DNA from: an uncultured Lactobacillus sp.
GTDB taxonomy: Bacteria > Bacillota > Bacilli > Lactobacillales > Lactobacillaceae
NCBI GenBank assembly: GCA_946481335.1
Contig: CAMLMR010000003.1
Location: 1 to 50,113, forward strand
Length of the DNA stretch: 50,113 nucleotides
Direction of reading: 5' to 3'
Within the stretch, counting starts at the first letter, position 1, and each line of letters begins with the position of its first letter. Under the pieces are notes generated by a model. The model was given only the letters and a program-made list of their open reading frames with translations. It was not told where the DNA came from and did no database searches. Position numbers and translations under genes: made by a program. This document shows positions 39,333-50,113 of the stretch, piece by piece.

Positions 39333-40085
39333 GTGGACGATGTTTTAAAGGAAAACGAAAGAATAGATCAACTATATAGTAATGATATAAAGATAATTCA
39401 AAACCCCGAAGTGTTCTCATTCTCTTTGGATGCAGTTCTTTTAGCTGACTTTGCTAGGTTACCCAAGAAGAGTGCTTCAAGAACTGTTGATTTATGTGCC
39501 GGCAATGGTGCAGTTGGGTTATTTATGTCACATAAAACCAATGGGCATATTTACGAAATCGAACTACAGGATAAACTGGCTGACATGGCAAAACGCAGTG
39601 TTAGCCTAAATAACTTAGACGACAAGTTGACCGTGATAAATGATGACCTTGATAACACATTTGATTATGTTCAAAAGGATTCTGTTGACGTGATAACTTG
39701 TAATCCACCTTATTTCCCTGATTTAGAGGACAGTAAGAAAAATCCAAATCCATATTTAGCAATTGCTAGACATGAAATTACAACTAATCTAGATAAGATA
39801 TTAACTGTGTGTGAAGGACTCTTGAAAACAAATGCTAAAGCATTCTTTGTTTACCGTCCCGATCGCATGCTAGAGTTGTTTGACGCGATGCAAGAGCACA
39901 ACGTAATGCCAAAGAGGATTCAATACATTTATCCTCGTGAGGGTAAAGAATCCAATATGATTTTGGTAGAGGGTATCAAAGCGGGTAAGAATGGTGGAAC
40001 CAAAGTATTATCGCCAATCTTTGTTTATAAAGATAATTCAAATGAATATACAGATTTTGTAAGGAAGATTTTATATGGAGAATAA
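39333..40085 (+). CDS. trmN6: tRNA1(Val) (adenine37-N6)-methyltransferase family protein
   Basis: SAM-dependent methyltransferase of the TrmN6/YfiC family, 250 residues. SAM site VDLCAGNGAVGL near 49-60; catalytic NPPY in TCNPPYFP. The N-terminal block QNPEVFSFSLDAVLLADF is typical. The tRNA target is inferred from the family. The GTG start follows AAGGTGGAA. It overlaps the following GIY-YIG gene by 11 bases; this pair (yabB-yazA) is conserved in Bacillota. Confidence 0.9.
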   Translation: MDDVLKENERIDQLYSNDIKIIQNPEVFSFSLDAVLLADFARLPKKSASRTVDLCAGNGAVGLFMSHKTNGHIYEIELQDKLADMAKRSVSLNNLDDKLTVINDDLDNTFDYVQKDSVDVITCNPPYFPDLEDSKKNPNPYLAIARHEITTNLDKILTVCEGLLKTNAKAFFVYRPDRMLELFDAMQEHNVMPKRIQYIYPREGKESNMILVEGIKAGKNGGTKVLSPIFVYKDNSNEYTDFVRKILYGE

Positions 40086-40359
40086 GTTTTATATGTATGT
40101 TTTAAAGTGCGGGGATGATTCACTATATGGTGGATACACGACCGATTTAAAGCATCGATTAGAACAACATCAAAGTGGGAAGGGTGCTAAGTACACCAGA
40201 AATCATTTACCAGTCGAAATGATATATTCCGAAAGTTTTGACAATAAACACGATGCTTTGAGTGCGGAGTATCATTTTAAACATCAAAGTAGGATCAAGA
40301 AGTTAAAGTACCTAAAAGATAATGGTGTAAATCTATCTAAATACGGTCTAAGTCTTTAA
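40075..40359 (+). CDS. GIY-YIG nuclease family protein (YazA/UPF0213)
   Basis: 94-residue single-domain protein with the GIY-YIG pattern (MYVLKCGDDSLYGGYT, DLKHRLEQHQSGKGAKYT, RNHLPVEM). Related small proteins have structure-specific DNA nuclease activity in a few cases; the role here is unknown. ATG 40075 lies inside the end of trmN6, indicating translational coupling. Confidence 0.92.
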   Translation: MENKFYMYVLKCGDDSLYGGYTTDLKHRLEQHQSGKGAKYTRNHLPVEMIYSESFDNKHDALSAEYHFKHQSRIKKLKYLKDNGVNLSKYGLSL

Positions 40360-40373
40360 GACACGTTGTTAAG

Positions 40374-40382
40374 TGTTATAAT
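40374..40382 (+). promoter_or_regulatory. Extended -10 promoter of ldhD
   Basis: TGTTATAAT, perfect -10 with upstream TG, 36 bases before the TTG start. Confidence 0.6.
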
Positions 40383-40418
40383 TCTAACTGTAACGATGAA
40401 TATTTGGAGGTTTTTGTA

Positions 40419-41417
40419 TTGAAAATTATTGCTTATGGAATCAGAAATGATGAAATGCCATATTTGAAAGAATGGGAACAAAAAAATCCGGAAGTAGAAG
40501 TAAAGGTTGAAACCAAATTACTTGATTCATCAACCGTTGAAGAAGCTAATGGATTTGACGGTGTGGTTGCTTACCAACAAAAACCATACACAAAAGAAAT
40601 TTTGGATAAGCTAGGTAGTTTTAACATCAAGTACCTATCACTAAGAAATGTCGGTGTTGATAACGTTGATGCTGATGCTGCTAAGGCAAATGGAATTACT
40701 GTAACAAACGTTCCAGCATATTCTCCAAACGCAATTGCGGAATTAGCAATTACTGAAATCATGAGATTACTTAGAAATACAAAACGTTTTGAAGACAAGC
40801 AACGTTCAGGTGACCTAAGATGGGCACCCGAAATTGGTCAAGAATTGAATTCAAAGACCGTTGGTGTATTCGGAACTGGTCGTATTGGACGTGTCTTAGT
40901 TGATATCTGTCGTGGATTCGGTGCAAAGGTAATTGCATACGATCCATTCAGAAATCCTGAATTAGAAAAACAAGGTATCTATGTTGATACTCCAGACGAT
41001 TTATACAAACAAGCTGATATCATTTCACTACATGCACCAGCCGTTAAGGAAAATGAACACATGGTAAACGAAAAGACTTTATCAGAAATGAAAGATGGTT
41101 CATACATTATTAATGCTGCTCGTGGATCATTAATTGATACAGATGCATTAATTAAGGCTTTAGATTCAGGTAAACTAGCAGGTGCTGCTTTGGATACTTA
41201 TGAATCAGAAGTCGGTGTCTTCAATGTTAACTTTGATAGCTTCGACGATATTTCTGATGATCGTCTAAAGAACCTAATGAACAGAGATAATGTCTTAATT
41301 ACTCCACACATTGCTTTCTACACTGAAACAGCGGTTAGAAACATGGTTACACTATCATTGGATGCTAACAGAGACCTTATCAACACAGGTAAATCAGATA
41401 AGATTGTTAAATTGTAA
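40419..41417 (+). CDS. ldhD: D-lactate dehydrogenase
   Basis: NADH-dependent reduction of pyruvate to D-lactate, the end step of lactic fermentation. 332 residues of the D-2-hydroxyacid dehydrogenase family: NAD loop GTGRIG at 152-157 and catalytic Arg235 (NAARGSL), Glu264 (YESE) and His297 (TPHIAF). TTG 40419 is chosen because it lies eight bases after GGAGG and gives MKIIAYG, the family N-terminus. It precedes rpsB, as in other lactobacilli. Confidence 0.95.
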   Translation: MKIIAYGIRNDEMPYLKEWEQKNPEVEVKVETKLLDSSTVEEANGFDGVVAYQQKPYTKEILDKLGSFNIKYLSLRNVGVDNVDADAAKANGITVTNVPAYSPNAIAELAITEIMRLLRNTKRFEDKQRSGDLRWAPEIGQELNSKTVGVFGTGRIGRVLVDICRGFGAKVIAYDPFRNPELEKQGIYVDTPDDLYKQADIISLHAPAVKENEHMVNEKTLSEMKDGSYIINAARGSLIDTDALIKALDSGKLAGAALDTYESEVGVFNVNFDSFDDISDDRLKNLMNRDNVLITPHIAFYTETAVRNMVTLSLDANRDLINTGKSDKIVKL

Positions 41418-41425
41418 TATTTAGC

Positions 41426-41454
41426 TTGATAAATATTGGAGTTTAATATACAAT
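41426..41454 (+). promoter_or_regulatory. Promoter of rpsB
   Basis: TTGATA (41426-41431), a 17-base spacer and TACAAT (41449-41454). It predicts a leader of about 115 bases. Confidence 0.75.
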
Positions 41455-41460
41455 AATATT

Positions 41461-41531
41461 CGGTATTTATTACCAATTCACACCTGTCATGACAACTCAG
41501 AGGGTGCTATCACTTGATAGTTTCTGAATTG
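41461..41531 (+). ncRNA. Putative structured leader of rpsB (S2)
   Basis: A short GGTA/TACC hairpin (41462-41474) is followed by a larger one: CAACTCAGA (41493-41501) with TCTGAATTG (41523-41531), an internal loop with GGGTG on one side, then CTATC/GATAG (41507-41511, 41516-41520) capped by ACTT. Ribosomal protein leaders for S2 are known in other bacteria; that this one binds S2 is inference. Confidence 0.5.
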
Positions 41532-41576
41532 ATAGATTGACGGGGAGGAAAAAACTATTTTTGGAGGGCTATTAAC

Positions 41577-42323
41577 ATGGCTGTTATTTCTATGAAACAA
41601 TTACTAGAAGCTGGTGTCCACTTCGGTCACCAAACTCGTCGTTGGAACCCTAAGATGAAGAAATACATCTTTACCCAACGTAACGGAATCTACATCATCG
41701 ACTTACAAAAGACTGTTAAGATGATCGATTCAGCATACAACTTTATGAAGGATGAAGCTGCTAAGGGCGCTACTGTACTATTCGTTGGTACTAAGAAGCA
41801 AGCTCAAGACTCAATCCAAGAAGAAGCTGTACGTGCAGGTCAATACTACGTTAACCACCGTTGGTTAGGTGGAACTTTAACTAACTGGGACACTATCCAA
41901 AGCCGTATCAAGTACCTAAAGGATCTTAAGAAGATGGCTGAAGATGGTACTTTCGAAAGACTACCTAAGAAGGAAGTTGCTCTTCTAAAGAAGAAGACTG
42001 ACAAGCTTGAAAAATTCCTTGGTGGTATCGAAGACATGCCTAAGATTCCAGATGTTATGTTCATCGTTGACCCTCGTAAAGAACAAATCGCTGTTCACGA
42101 AGCTCACAAGTTAAACATTCCTATCGTTGCTATGGTTGATACTAACACTGACCCAGATGACGTTGATGTTATTATCCCATCAAACGATGACGCTATTCGT
42201 GCCGTTCGTCTAATTACTGCTAAGATGGCTGATGCTATCATTGAAGGTAACCAAGGTGAAGAAAATGTTAGCGAAAGCACATTCGAAGACACTAAAGATG
42301 AAAATGAAAGTGAAGACAAGTAA
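41577..42323 (+). CDS. rpsB: 30S ribosomal protein S2
   Basis: Late-assembling small-subunit protein that holds S1 or Shine-Dalgarno helices near the platform. 248 residues: [33 protein letters not shown], and an acidic C-terminal tail. GGAGGG precedes the ATG. First gene of the rpsB-tsf-pyrH-frr block. Strong codon bias. Confidence 0.99.
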   Translation: MAVISMKQLLEAGVHFGHQTRRWNPKMKKYIFTQRNGIYIIDLQKTVKMIDSAYNFMKDEAAKGATVLFVGTKKQAQDSIQEEAVRAGQYYVNHRWLGGTLTNWDTIQSRIKYLKDLKKMAEDGTFERLPKKEVALLKKKTDKLEKFLGGIEDMPKIPDVMFIVDPRKEQIAVHEAHKLNIPIVAMVDTNTDPDDVDVIIPSNDDAIRAVRLITAKMADAIIEGNQGEENVSESTFEDTKDENESEDK

Positions 42324-42357
42324 TATTTTTTAAATATTGATTTTGTTTGAACACTTA

Positions 42358-42410
42358 GGCTGACTCATGTTTTTGGACCGATAAGGCCTGGGATGAGTCG
42401 GCCTTTTTTA
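42358..42410 (+). terminator. Terminator/attenuator between rpsB and tsf
   Basis: GGCTGACTCAT (42358-42368) pairs with ATGAGTCGGCC (42393-42403, one G-T pair) before a seven-T run. A shorter alternative, AAGGCC (42383-42388) with GGCCTT (42400-42405), uses the same 3' arm. Confidence 0.8.
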
Positions 42411-42436
42411 ATATAAAACTTAAGGAGGCCATAACA

Positions 42437-43312
42437 ATGGCAAAGATTACTGCTGCTCAAGTAAAAGAATTACGTGAAAAGACAAGTGTAGGTATGATGG
42501 ATGCTAAGAAAGCTTTAGTTGCTTCAGATGGTGACGAAAAGAAAGCTCTAGAATACTTACGTGAAAAAGGTATCGCAAAAGCTGAAAAGAAGAGTGACCG
42601 TGTTGCTGCTGCCGGTTTAACTCGTGTTGTTACTCACGGTAACGATGCTGCTATCGTTGAAGTTAACGCTGAAACTGATTTCGTTTCAGGTAACGATGAC
42701 TTCAAGAACCTAATTGATTTAATCGCAGCTAAGATTGTTGAAGCTAAGCCAGCTGATGTTGAAGCTGCTTTAGCACTTGACGTTGACGGTGAAACTGTAA
42801 ACGACAAGATCATCAACACTACTCAAATCACTGGTGAAAAGATCACTTTACGTCGTTTCGTTGTTTTAACTAAGGGCGATGACGAAAGCTTTGGTCACTA
42901 CCTACACAACCAAGGTCTAATTGGTGCCTTAGTTCAAATTCAAGGTGTTGACGAAACTGTTGCTAAGCACGTTGCAATGCACATTGCTGCTACTAAGCCA
43001 GAATACCTAGACAGAAACGATGTTCCTCAAGACAGACTAGAAGCTGAAAGAGAAGAACTAAAGAAGGAAGCCCTACAAGAAGGCAAGCCTGAAAACATCG
43101 TTGAAAAGATGGTTGAAGGTCGTCTAAACAAGTTCCTTGCTGAAATTAGTTTAGCTGACCAAGAATTCGTTATGGACTCAGACAAGACTGTTGCTGAATA
43201 CGTTAAGGAAAACGGCGGTCAACTAAAGGCCTTTGTTCGTTACGAAGTCGGTGAAGGTATCGAAAAAGAAGAAACTAACTTTGTTGACGAAGTTAACTCA
43301 CAAATCAAATAA
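42437..43312 (+). CDS. tsf: Elongation factor Ts
   Basis: Nucleotide exchange factor for EF-Tu (encoded at 21308). The N-terminal UBA-like domain is at 1-55 ([19 protein letters not shown]), the signature TDFV lies in ETDFVSGND, and the core and coiled-coil follow. 291 residues. AAGGAGG precedes the ATG. A hairpin separates it from rpsB, so read-through or its own promoter must set the ratio. Confidence 0.98.
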   Translation: MAKITAAQVKELREKTSVGMMDAKKALVASDGDEKKALEYLREKGIAKAEKKSDRVAAAGLTRVVTHGNDAAIVEVNAETDFVSGNDDFKNLIDLIAAKIVEAKPADVEAALALDVDGETVNDKIINTTQITGEKITLRRFVVLTKGDDESFGHYLHNQGLIGALVQIQGVDETVAKHVAMHIAATKPEYLDRNDVPQDRLEAEREELKKEALQEGKPENIVEKMVEGRLNKFLAEISLADQEFVMDSDKTVAEYVKENGGQLKAFVRYEVGEGIEKEETNFVDEVNSQIK

Positions 43313-43318
43313 TTGATT

Positions 43319-43348
43319 AAAAAGGATACGAATTCGTATCCTTTTTTT
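43319..43348 (+). terminator. Terminator after tsf
   Basis: Perfect 12-bp stem around AATT, with a T run. Confidence 0.88.
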
Positions 43349-43401
43349 ATACATATTTATAATTAAATAATTGCGGTTATAAACTGTTTTTACATTTCAT
43401 A

Positions 43402-43412
43402 TTATGCTAAAA
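43402..43412 (+). promoter_or_regulatory. Probable promoter -10 of pyrH-frr
   Basis: Extended -10 (TGC TAAAAT) roughly 35 bases before pyrH, after the tsf terminator. Confidence 0.4.
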
Positions 43413-43421
43413 TTAAACTAA

Positions 43422-44168
<747 letters not shown>

Positions 44169-44171
44169 GAA

Positions 44172-44735
44172 ATGGCAACTCAAAATGAAATTTTAGATAC
44201 TGCAAAAGACAAAATGCAAAAATCAATTGCTTCATTGAGACAAGAATTGGCAAGTATTAGAGCAGGTCGCGCTAATGCCAGTCTTTTAAATGGAGTTACT
44301 GCTGAATACTATGGTGCACCAACACCATTAAACCAAATCGCTTCAATCACTGTTCCAGAAGCTAGAGTTATTATGGTTACTCCATATGACAAGTCAGCTC
44401 TAGACGATATTGAAAAGGGAATTCTTGAAGCTGATATTGGTATTAACCCAGCTAACGATGGTGACAACATTCGTTTGGTTGTCCCACAATTGACTGAAGA
44501 ACGTAGAAAAGAAATTTCTAAGAAGGTTAAGGCTGCTGGTGAACAAGGTAAAGTCGCAATTAGAAATGTTCGTCGTGAAGCTATGGACGCTGTAAAGAAG
44601 GGTAACAAGAACGATGACTTTACAGATGATGAAACTCACGCATTAGAAGACAAGGTACAAAAATTAACTGATTCTCAAATCAAAGATTTAGATGATGTTA
44701 TTGCTGCCAAAGAAAAAGAAGTTCTAAACGGATAA
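44172..44735 (+). CDS. frr: Ribosome recycling factor
   Basis: Splits post-termination ribosomes with EF-G. 187 residues: helical domain I with LASIRAGRANASLL, domain II VTAEYYGAPTPLNQIA, and ERRKEISKKVK. AAGGGG within the end of pyrH serves its start, so the two are coupled. In most relatives uppS follows directly; here a 132-residue gene intervenes. Confidence 0.98.
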   Translation: MATQNEILDTAKDKMQKSIASLRQELASIRAGRANASLLNGVTAEYYGAPTPLNQIASITVPEARVIMVTPYDKSALDDIEKGILEADIGINPANDGDNIRLVVPQLTEERRKEISKKVKAAGEQGKVAIRNVRREAMDAVKKGNKNDDFTDDETHALEDKVQKLTDSQIKDLDDVIAAKEKEVLNG

Positions 44736-44758
44736 ATCAATCAAAAGGAGATGTCATC

Positions 44759-45157
44759 ATGGAAGAACATGAAGTTACACCAGGTACAGAAGAATTCGAA
44801 AAGATGGTTTTCAAGTTATCTGAAGAAATGAATGACAATGCTATTGAAACATTGGCATATAATGGTAACAAGCTTGAAGAAATTCAAGAAGGTATTTACG
44901 CTATGCCTGCTTACGTTGACGATAATTTCAACCTTTTCTTCATTGTTTCTCGTTTAATTAAAAATGATTGGATTATTGCTTTTGCTGAAGCAACCATTGA
45001 AAATGAAAATGAAGTTTCAGATTTAAGTGATCCAATTCCAACAGGGCAAGGTTTGAATATGTTAGGAACACATAGTCCTGATGACGCTAACCAACTATTA
45101 AAATATTTCGAAACTTTAGCGGATGCTAATCGTGGAGAATGGAGATTAATCCAATAA
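44759..45157 (+). CDS. Acidic protein of unknown function between frr and uppS
   Basis: I do not recognise this 132-residue protein. It is soluble, acidic and Trp-poor, with a helical N-terminal part (EEFEKMVFKLSEEMND), alternating strands in the middle (NLFFIVSRLIKNDWIIAFAEATI) and a helical C-terminus (DDANQLLKYFETLADANRG); this suggests a small alpha/beta fold. AAGGAG lies seven bases before the ATG. It starts 23 bases after frr and ends at a hairpin before uppS. Confidence 0.8.
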   Translation: MEEHEVTPGTEEFEKMVFKLSEEMNDNAIETLAYNGNKLEEIQEGIYAMPAYVDDNFNLFFIVSRLIKNDWIIAFAEATIENENEVSDLSDPIPTGQGLNMLGTHSPDDANQLLKYFETLADANRGEWRLIQ

Positions 45158-45175
45158 AATAACTTTACGAATTTG

Positions 45176-45204
45176 GGATGAGGATTATTTCTCATCCTTT
45201 ATTT
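45176..45204 (+). terminator. Terminator-like hairpin between the 132-residue gene and uppS
   Basis: GGATGAG (45176-45182), an eight-base loop, CTCATCC (45191-45197), then TTTATTT. I see no promoter between it and uppS, so it may be leaky. Confidence 0.6.
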
Positions 45205-45226
45205 GTATTAATGGGTGATAATATAT

Positions 45227-45985
45227 ATGTTTAAATTTAAGAAAAAATCTGCCATGGAATTTGATGAAAATACCATTCCAAAACACATTGCTATCATTAT
45301 GGACGGTAATGGAAGATGGGCACAGCAAAGACACCTACCAAGAATTGCTGGACATAAAAAAGGAATGAATGTAGTTAAAGACATCACCAAAGCCGCTAGT
45401 GATTTAGGGGTAAAGGTATTAACTTTATATGCTTTCTCCACTGAAAACTGGAAGAGACCAGATCAAGAAGTTAATTATTTAATGGACTTACCCGAAAAAT
45501 TCTTCTCAACTTTCGTACCAGATTTAGTTAAGAACAACGTTAAAGTTAACGTTATGGGATATGTTGATAAACTACCATCATCAACGCAAAAAGCAATCAA
45601 CGATGCCATTGAAGACACGAAGGAATGCGATGGTATGATTTTGAACTTCGCTTTGAATTATGGAAGCCAAGATGAAATCGTAACAGCTGTTCAAAGTATC
45701 GCTAAAAAAGTTTCCGATGGAAGTTTAAATGTTGATGATATTGATAAAGAAGTTGTTAGCGATAACCTTATGACTTCATCACTTGGCGAATTTGCTAATC
45801 CTGATTTATTAATCAGAACAAGTGGAGAAGAAAGATTATCTAACTTCTTGTTATGGCAGGTTGCATACAGTGAATTTGTATTCGATGACACTAAGTGGCC
45901 TGACTACACTAAAGAAGATTTAATTAAATGTATTGCTACATTCCAGGGACGTCATCGTCGCTTTGGGGGATTAAAAAACAAGTAA
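45227..45985 (+). CDS. uppS: Isoprenyl (undecaprenyl diphosphate) synthase
   Basis: cis-Prenyltransferase making the C55 carrier lipid for cell-wall synthesis, fed by the mevalonate pathway (mvaS at 35698). 252 residues: catalytic Asp26 in MDGNGRWAQ, HKKG, TLYAFSTENWKRP, and the C-terminal RTSGEERLSNFLLWQ. ATG 45227 is eight bases after GGGTGAT; a GTG at 45215 overlaps that ribosome site. Confidence 0.97.
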   Translation: MFKFKKKSAMEFDENTIPKHIAIIMDGNGRWAQQRHLPRIAGHKKGMNVVKDITKAASDLGVKVLTLYAFSTENWKRPDQEVNYLMDLPEKFFSTFVPDLVKNNVKVNVMGYVDKLPSSTQKAINDAIEDTKECDGMILNFALNYGSQDEIVTAVQSIAKKVSDGSLNVDDIDKEVVSDNLMTSSLGEFANPDLLIRTSGEERLSNFLLWQVAYSEFVFDDTKWPDYTKEDLIKCIATFQGRHRRFGGLKNK

Positions 45986-46000
45986 CATTAGGAGATTATT

Positions 46001-46789
46001 ATGAAAACAAGAGTATTAACGGCAATTATTGCCTTATTATTATTTGTGCCAATAGTATTATTGGGTGGCATTTTTATTGAGATTGGAGCAATTGCATTAG
46101 GAATTGTTGCAATGTCTGAAGTACTAATCATGAAGAAAAAGTTAGTGATTTCACCAGAAGCGATTTTATCATTTATTGGTGTTGTATTATTAATCGCGCC
46201 TAGTAACTGGTTCGAGGATCTACCATCTTTTCTATCAATTAACTTTTTATTCTATTTATTCGTAATGCTTTTAATGCTAAGAACTGTCATTACTAAGAAT
46301 ATTTTTTCTTTTGATGATGCTGGTGTAATTACCATTGCAATGCTATATATCGGAATGGGATTCCATTATTTTATTTCTGCAAGACATGTTGGTATTGCTG
46401 TATTATTCTATGCATTATTTATCGTTTGGTTAACCGATTCAGGTGCCTACATCTTCGGTAAGCAATTTGGTAAAAACAAATTAGCACCACACGTAAGCCC
46501 TAATAAGACATGGGAAGGTTCAATCTGTGGATCATTACTAGCAACAATCATTGCTACTGCATGGATGTACTACTTCTCAGTTGGACATACATCACTAATT
46601 GTTGCTGTTATCGTAACTCTTGTATTATCAATTGCTGGTCAATTTGGTGATTTAGTTGAATCAGCTCTTAAGAGATATTACCAAGTTAAAGATTCTGGAA
46701 AAATTTTACCAGGTCATGGTGGAATTTTAGATAGATTCGATAGTTTATTATTTGTTTTGCCACTTCTTCACCTATTTGGCATTATTTAG
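46001..46789 (+). CDS. cdsA: Phosphatidate cytidylyltransferase
   Basis: Makes CDP-diacylglycerol from CTP and phosphatidic acid, the branch point of phospholipid synthesis. 262 residues, about eight membrane segments, with SPNKTWEGSICG and the C-terminal signature GHGGILDRFDSLLF. AGGAG precedes the ATG. Within the uppS-cdsA-rseP-proS operon, 15 bases after uppS. Confidence 0.97.
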   Translation: MKTRVLTAIIALLLFVPIVLLGGIFIEIGAIALGIVAMSEVLIMKKKLVISPEAILSFIGVVLLIAPSNWFEDLPSFLSINFLFYLFVMLLMLRTVITKNIFSFDDAGVITIAMLYIGMGFHYFISARHVGIAVLFYALFIVWLTDSGAYIFGKQFGKNKLAPHVSPNKTWEGSICGSLLATIIATAWMYYFSVGHTSLIVAVIVTLVLSIAGQFGDLVESALKRYYQVKDSGKILPGHGGILDRFDSLLFVLPLLHLFGII

Positions 46790-46808
46790 ATGTAAAGGAG
46801 TGATTTAA

Positions 46809-49810
<3,002 letters not shown>

Positions 49811-49812
<2 letters not shown>

Positions 49813-49844
49813 AAAAGGGTCAGTTGAAGAGACTGACCTTTTTT
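49811..49844 (+). terminator. Terminator after proS
   Basis: GGTCAGT (49818-49824), a seven-base loop, ACTGACC (49832-49838), with A and T runs. Confidence 0.85.
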
Positions 49845-49870
49845 AGCTGACTAAGGATGGAGGTATTAGA

Positions 49871-50113
49871 TTGTCTAACCAAGAAGAATTATTTACAAAA
49901 TTATTGAATCAATTGCAGTTAAAAGACCAAATTGATTCTGATAATTTTAAAGGCGGTCAGATTGAGAAGATTGATATCCACAAACGTTCCAAAATTTGGG
50001 AATTTCACCTTGTACTTCCACGAATTTTAGATTACGAAGTCTTCTTGGATTTTTATAGTCGTATGCAAGCGACTTTTGACGAAATCGCTACTACTAAAAT
50101 TAATATCAAAGCA
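49871..50113 (+). CDS. polC: DNA polymerase III alpha subunit PolC, N-terminal part (3' partial)
   Basis: Only the first 81 codons are in the window and the frame is open at the edge. The TTG start follows GGAGG. The visible residues (NQEELFTKLLNQLQL, KIDIHKRSKIWEFHLVLPRIL) match the N-terminal domain of Gram-positive PolC, the replicative polymerase with built-in 3'-5' exonuclease. Position after proS is conserved in Bacillota and supports the call. Confidence 0.9.
   Translation, partial: MSNQEELFTKLLNQLQLKDQIDSDNFKGGQIEKIDIHKRSKIWEFHLVLPRILDYEVFLDFYSRMQATFDEIATTKINIKA

Overview
The window is a gene-dense, low-GC stretch of core chromosome from a member of the Lactobacillaceae (Bacillota). 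The gene order rpsB-tsf-pyrH-frr-uppS-cdsA-rseP-proS-polC preceded by a D-lactate dehydrogenase gene, the run typA-ftsW-ylbG-rsmD-coaD-sepM-comEA-comEB-comEC-holA, the rpoY-rnjA pair and the rpsT/rpsO-rnjB-tuf-tig-clpX-ysxC run are all typical of lactobacilli. AT-rich codon use, strong GGAGG ribosome sites, frequent TTG starts, a mevalonate-pathway gene (mvaS), D-LDH and nucleoside deoxyribosyltransferase fit the same group. The absence of pyruvate dehydrogenase genes near def makes a small-genome heterofermentative genus (Apilactobacillus/Fructilactobacillus-like) my best guess. The genus is inference.

Layout. 1-980: C-terminal part of an amino-acid permease. 1009-5097: mostly minus-strand housekeeping genes (lipid kinase, RNase J1, RNA polymerase epsilon, peptide deformylase), with one small membrane-anchored unknown on plus. 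5236-9198: a lactate-dehydrogenase-like protein that has lost its catalytic residues, UPF0223, an inositol-monophosphatase-family enzyme, and TypA. 9332-17438: FtsW, YlbG, RsmD, CoaD, a SepM/YlbL PDZ-Lon protease, the late competence genes comEA/EB/EC, and HolA. 17510-26531: rpsT (minus), rpsO, RNase J2, a TPR-like protein, EF-Tu, trigger factor, ClpX, YsxC, a MazG-like protein, and a 46-codon minus-strand gene. 26619-33653: UvrC, Obg, RNase Z, RecJ and Apt. 33686-37314: tRNA-Ser(CGA), a small membrane protein, a secreted GH20 glycosidase, HMG-CoA synthase, and a nucleoside deoxyribosyltransferase. 37311-41417: LexA (minus) divergent from a DUF896 gene, YneF, PlsC (minus), TrmN6, a GIY-YIG protein, and D-LDH. 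41577-50113: ribosomal protein S2, EF-Ts, UMP kinase, RRF, an unknown, UppS, CdsA, RseP, ProS, and the start of PolC.

The genes serve translation and ribosome maintenance, mRNA turnover (RNases J1, J2, Z), envelope and isoprenoid synthesis (MvaS, UppS, CdsA, PlsC, FtsW), DNA repair (UvrC, RecJ, LexA) and DNA uptake. I see no phage, insertion sequence, CRISPR array, restriction system or other mobile element, and no gene-free stretch longer than 300 bases. I found no clearly new multi-gene system. The points most worth following up are the LDH-fold pseudoenzyme at 5236-6153, the missing canonical start of comEC, structured leaders before rpsB, rpsO and tuf, the fully degenerate active site of RNase J2, the substituted metal ligand in the MazG-like protein, and an unknown acidic protein inserted between frr and uppS.
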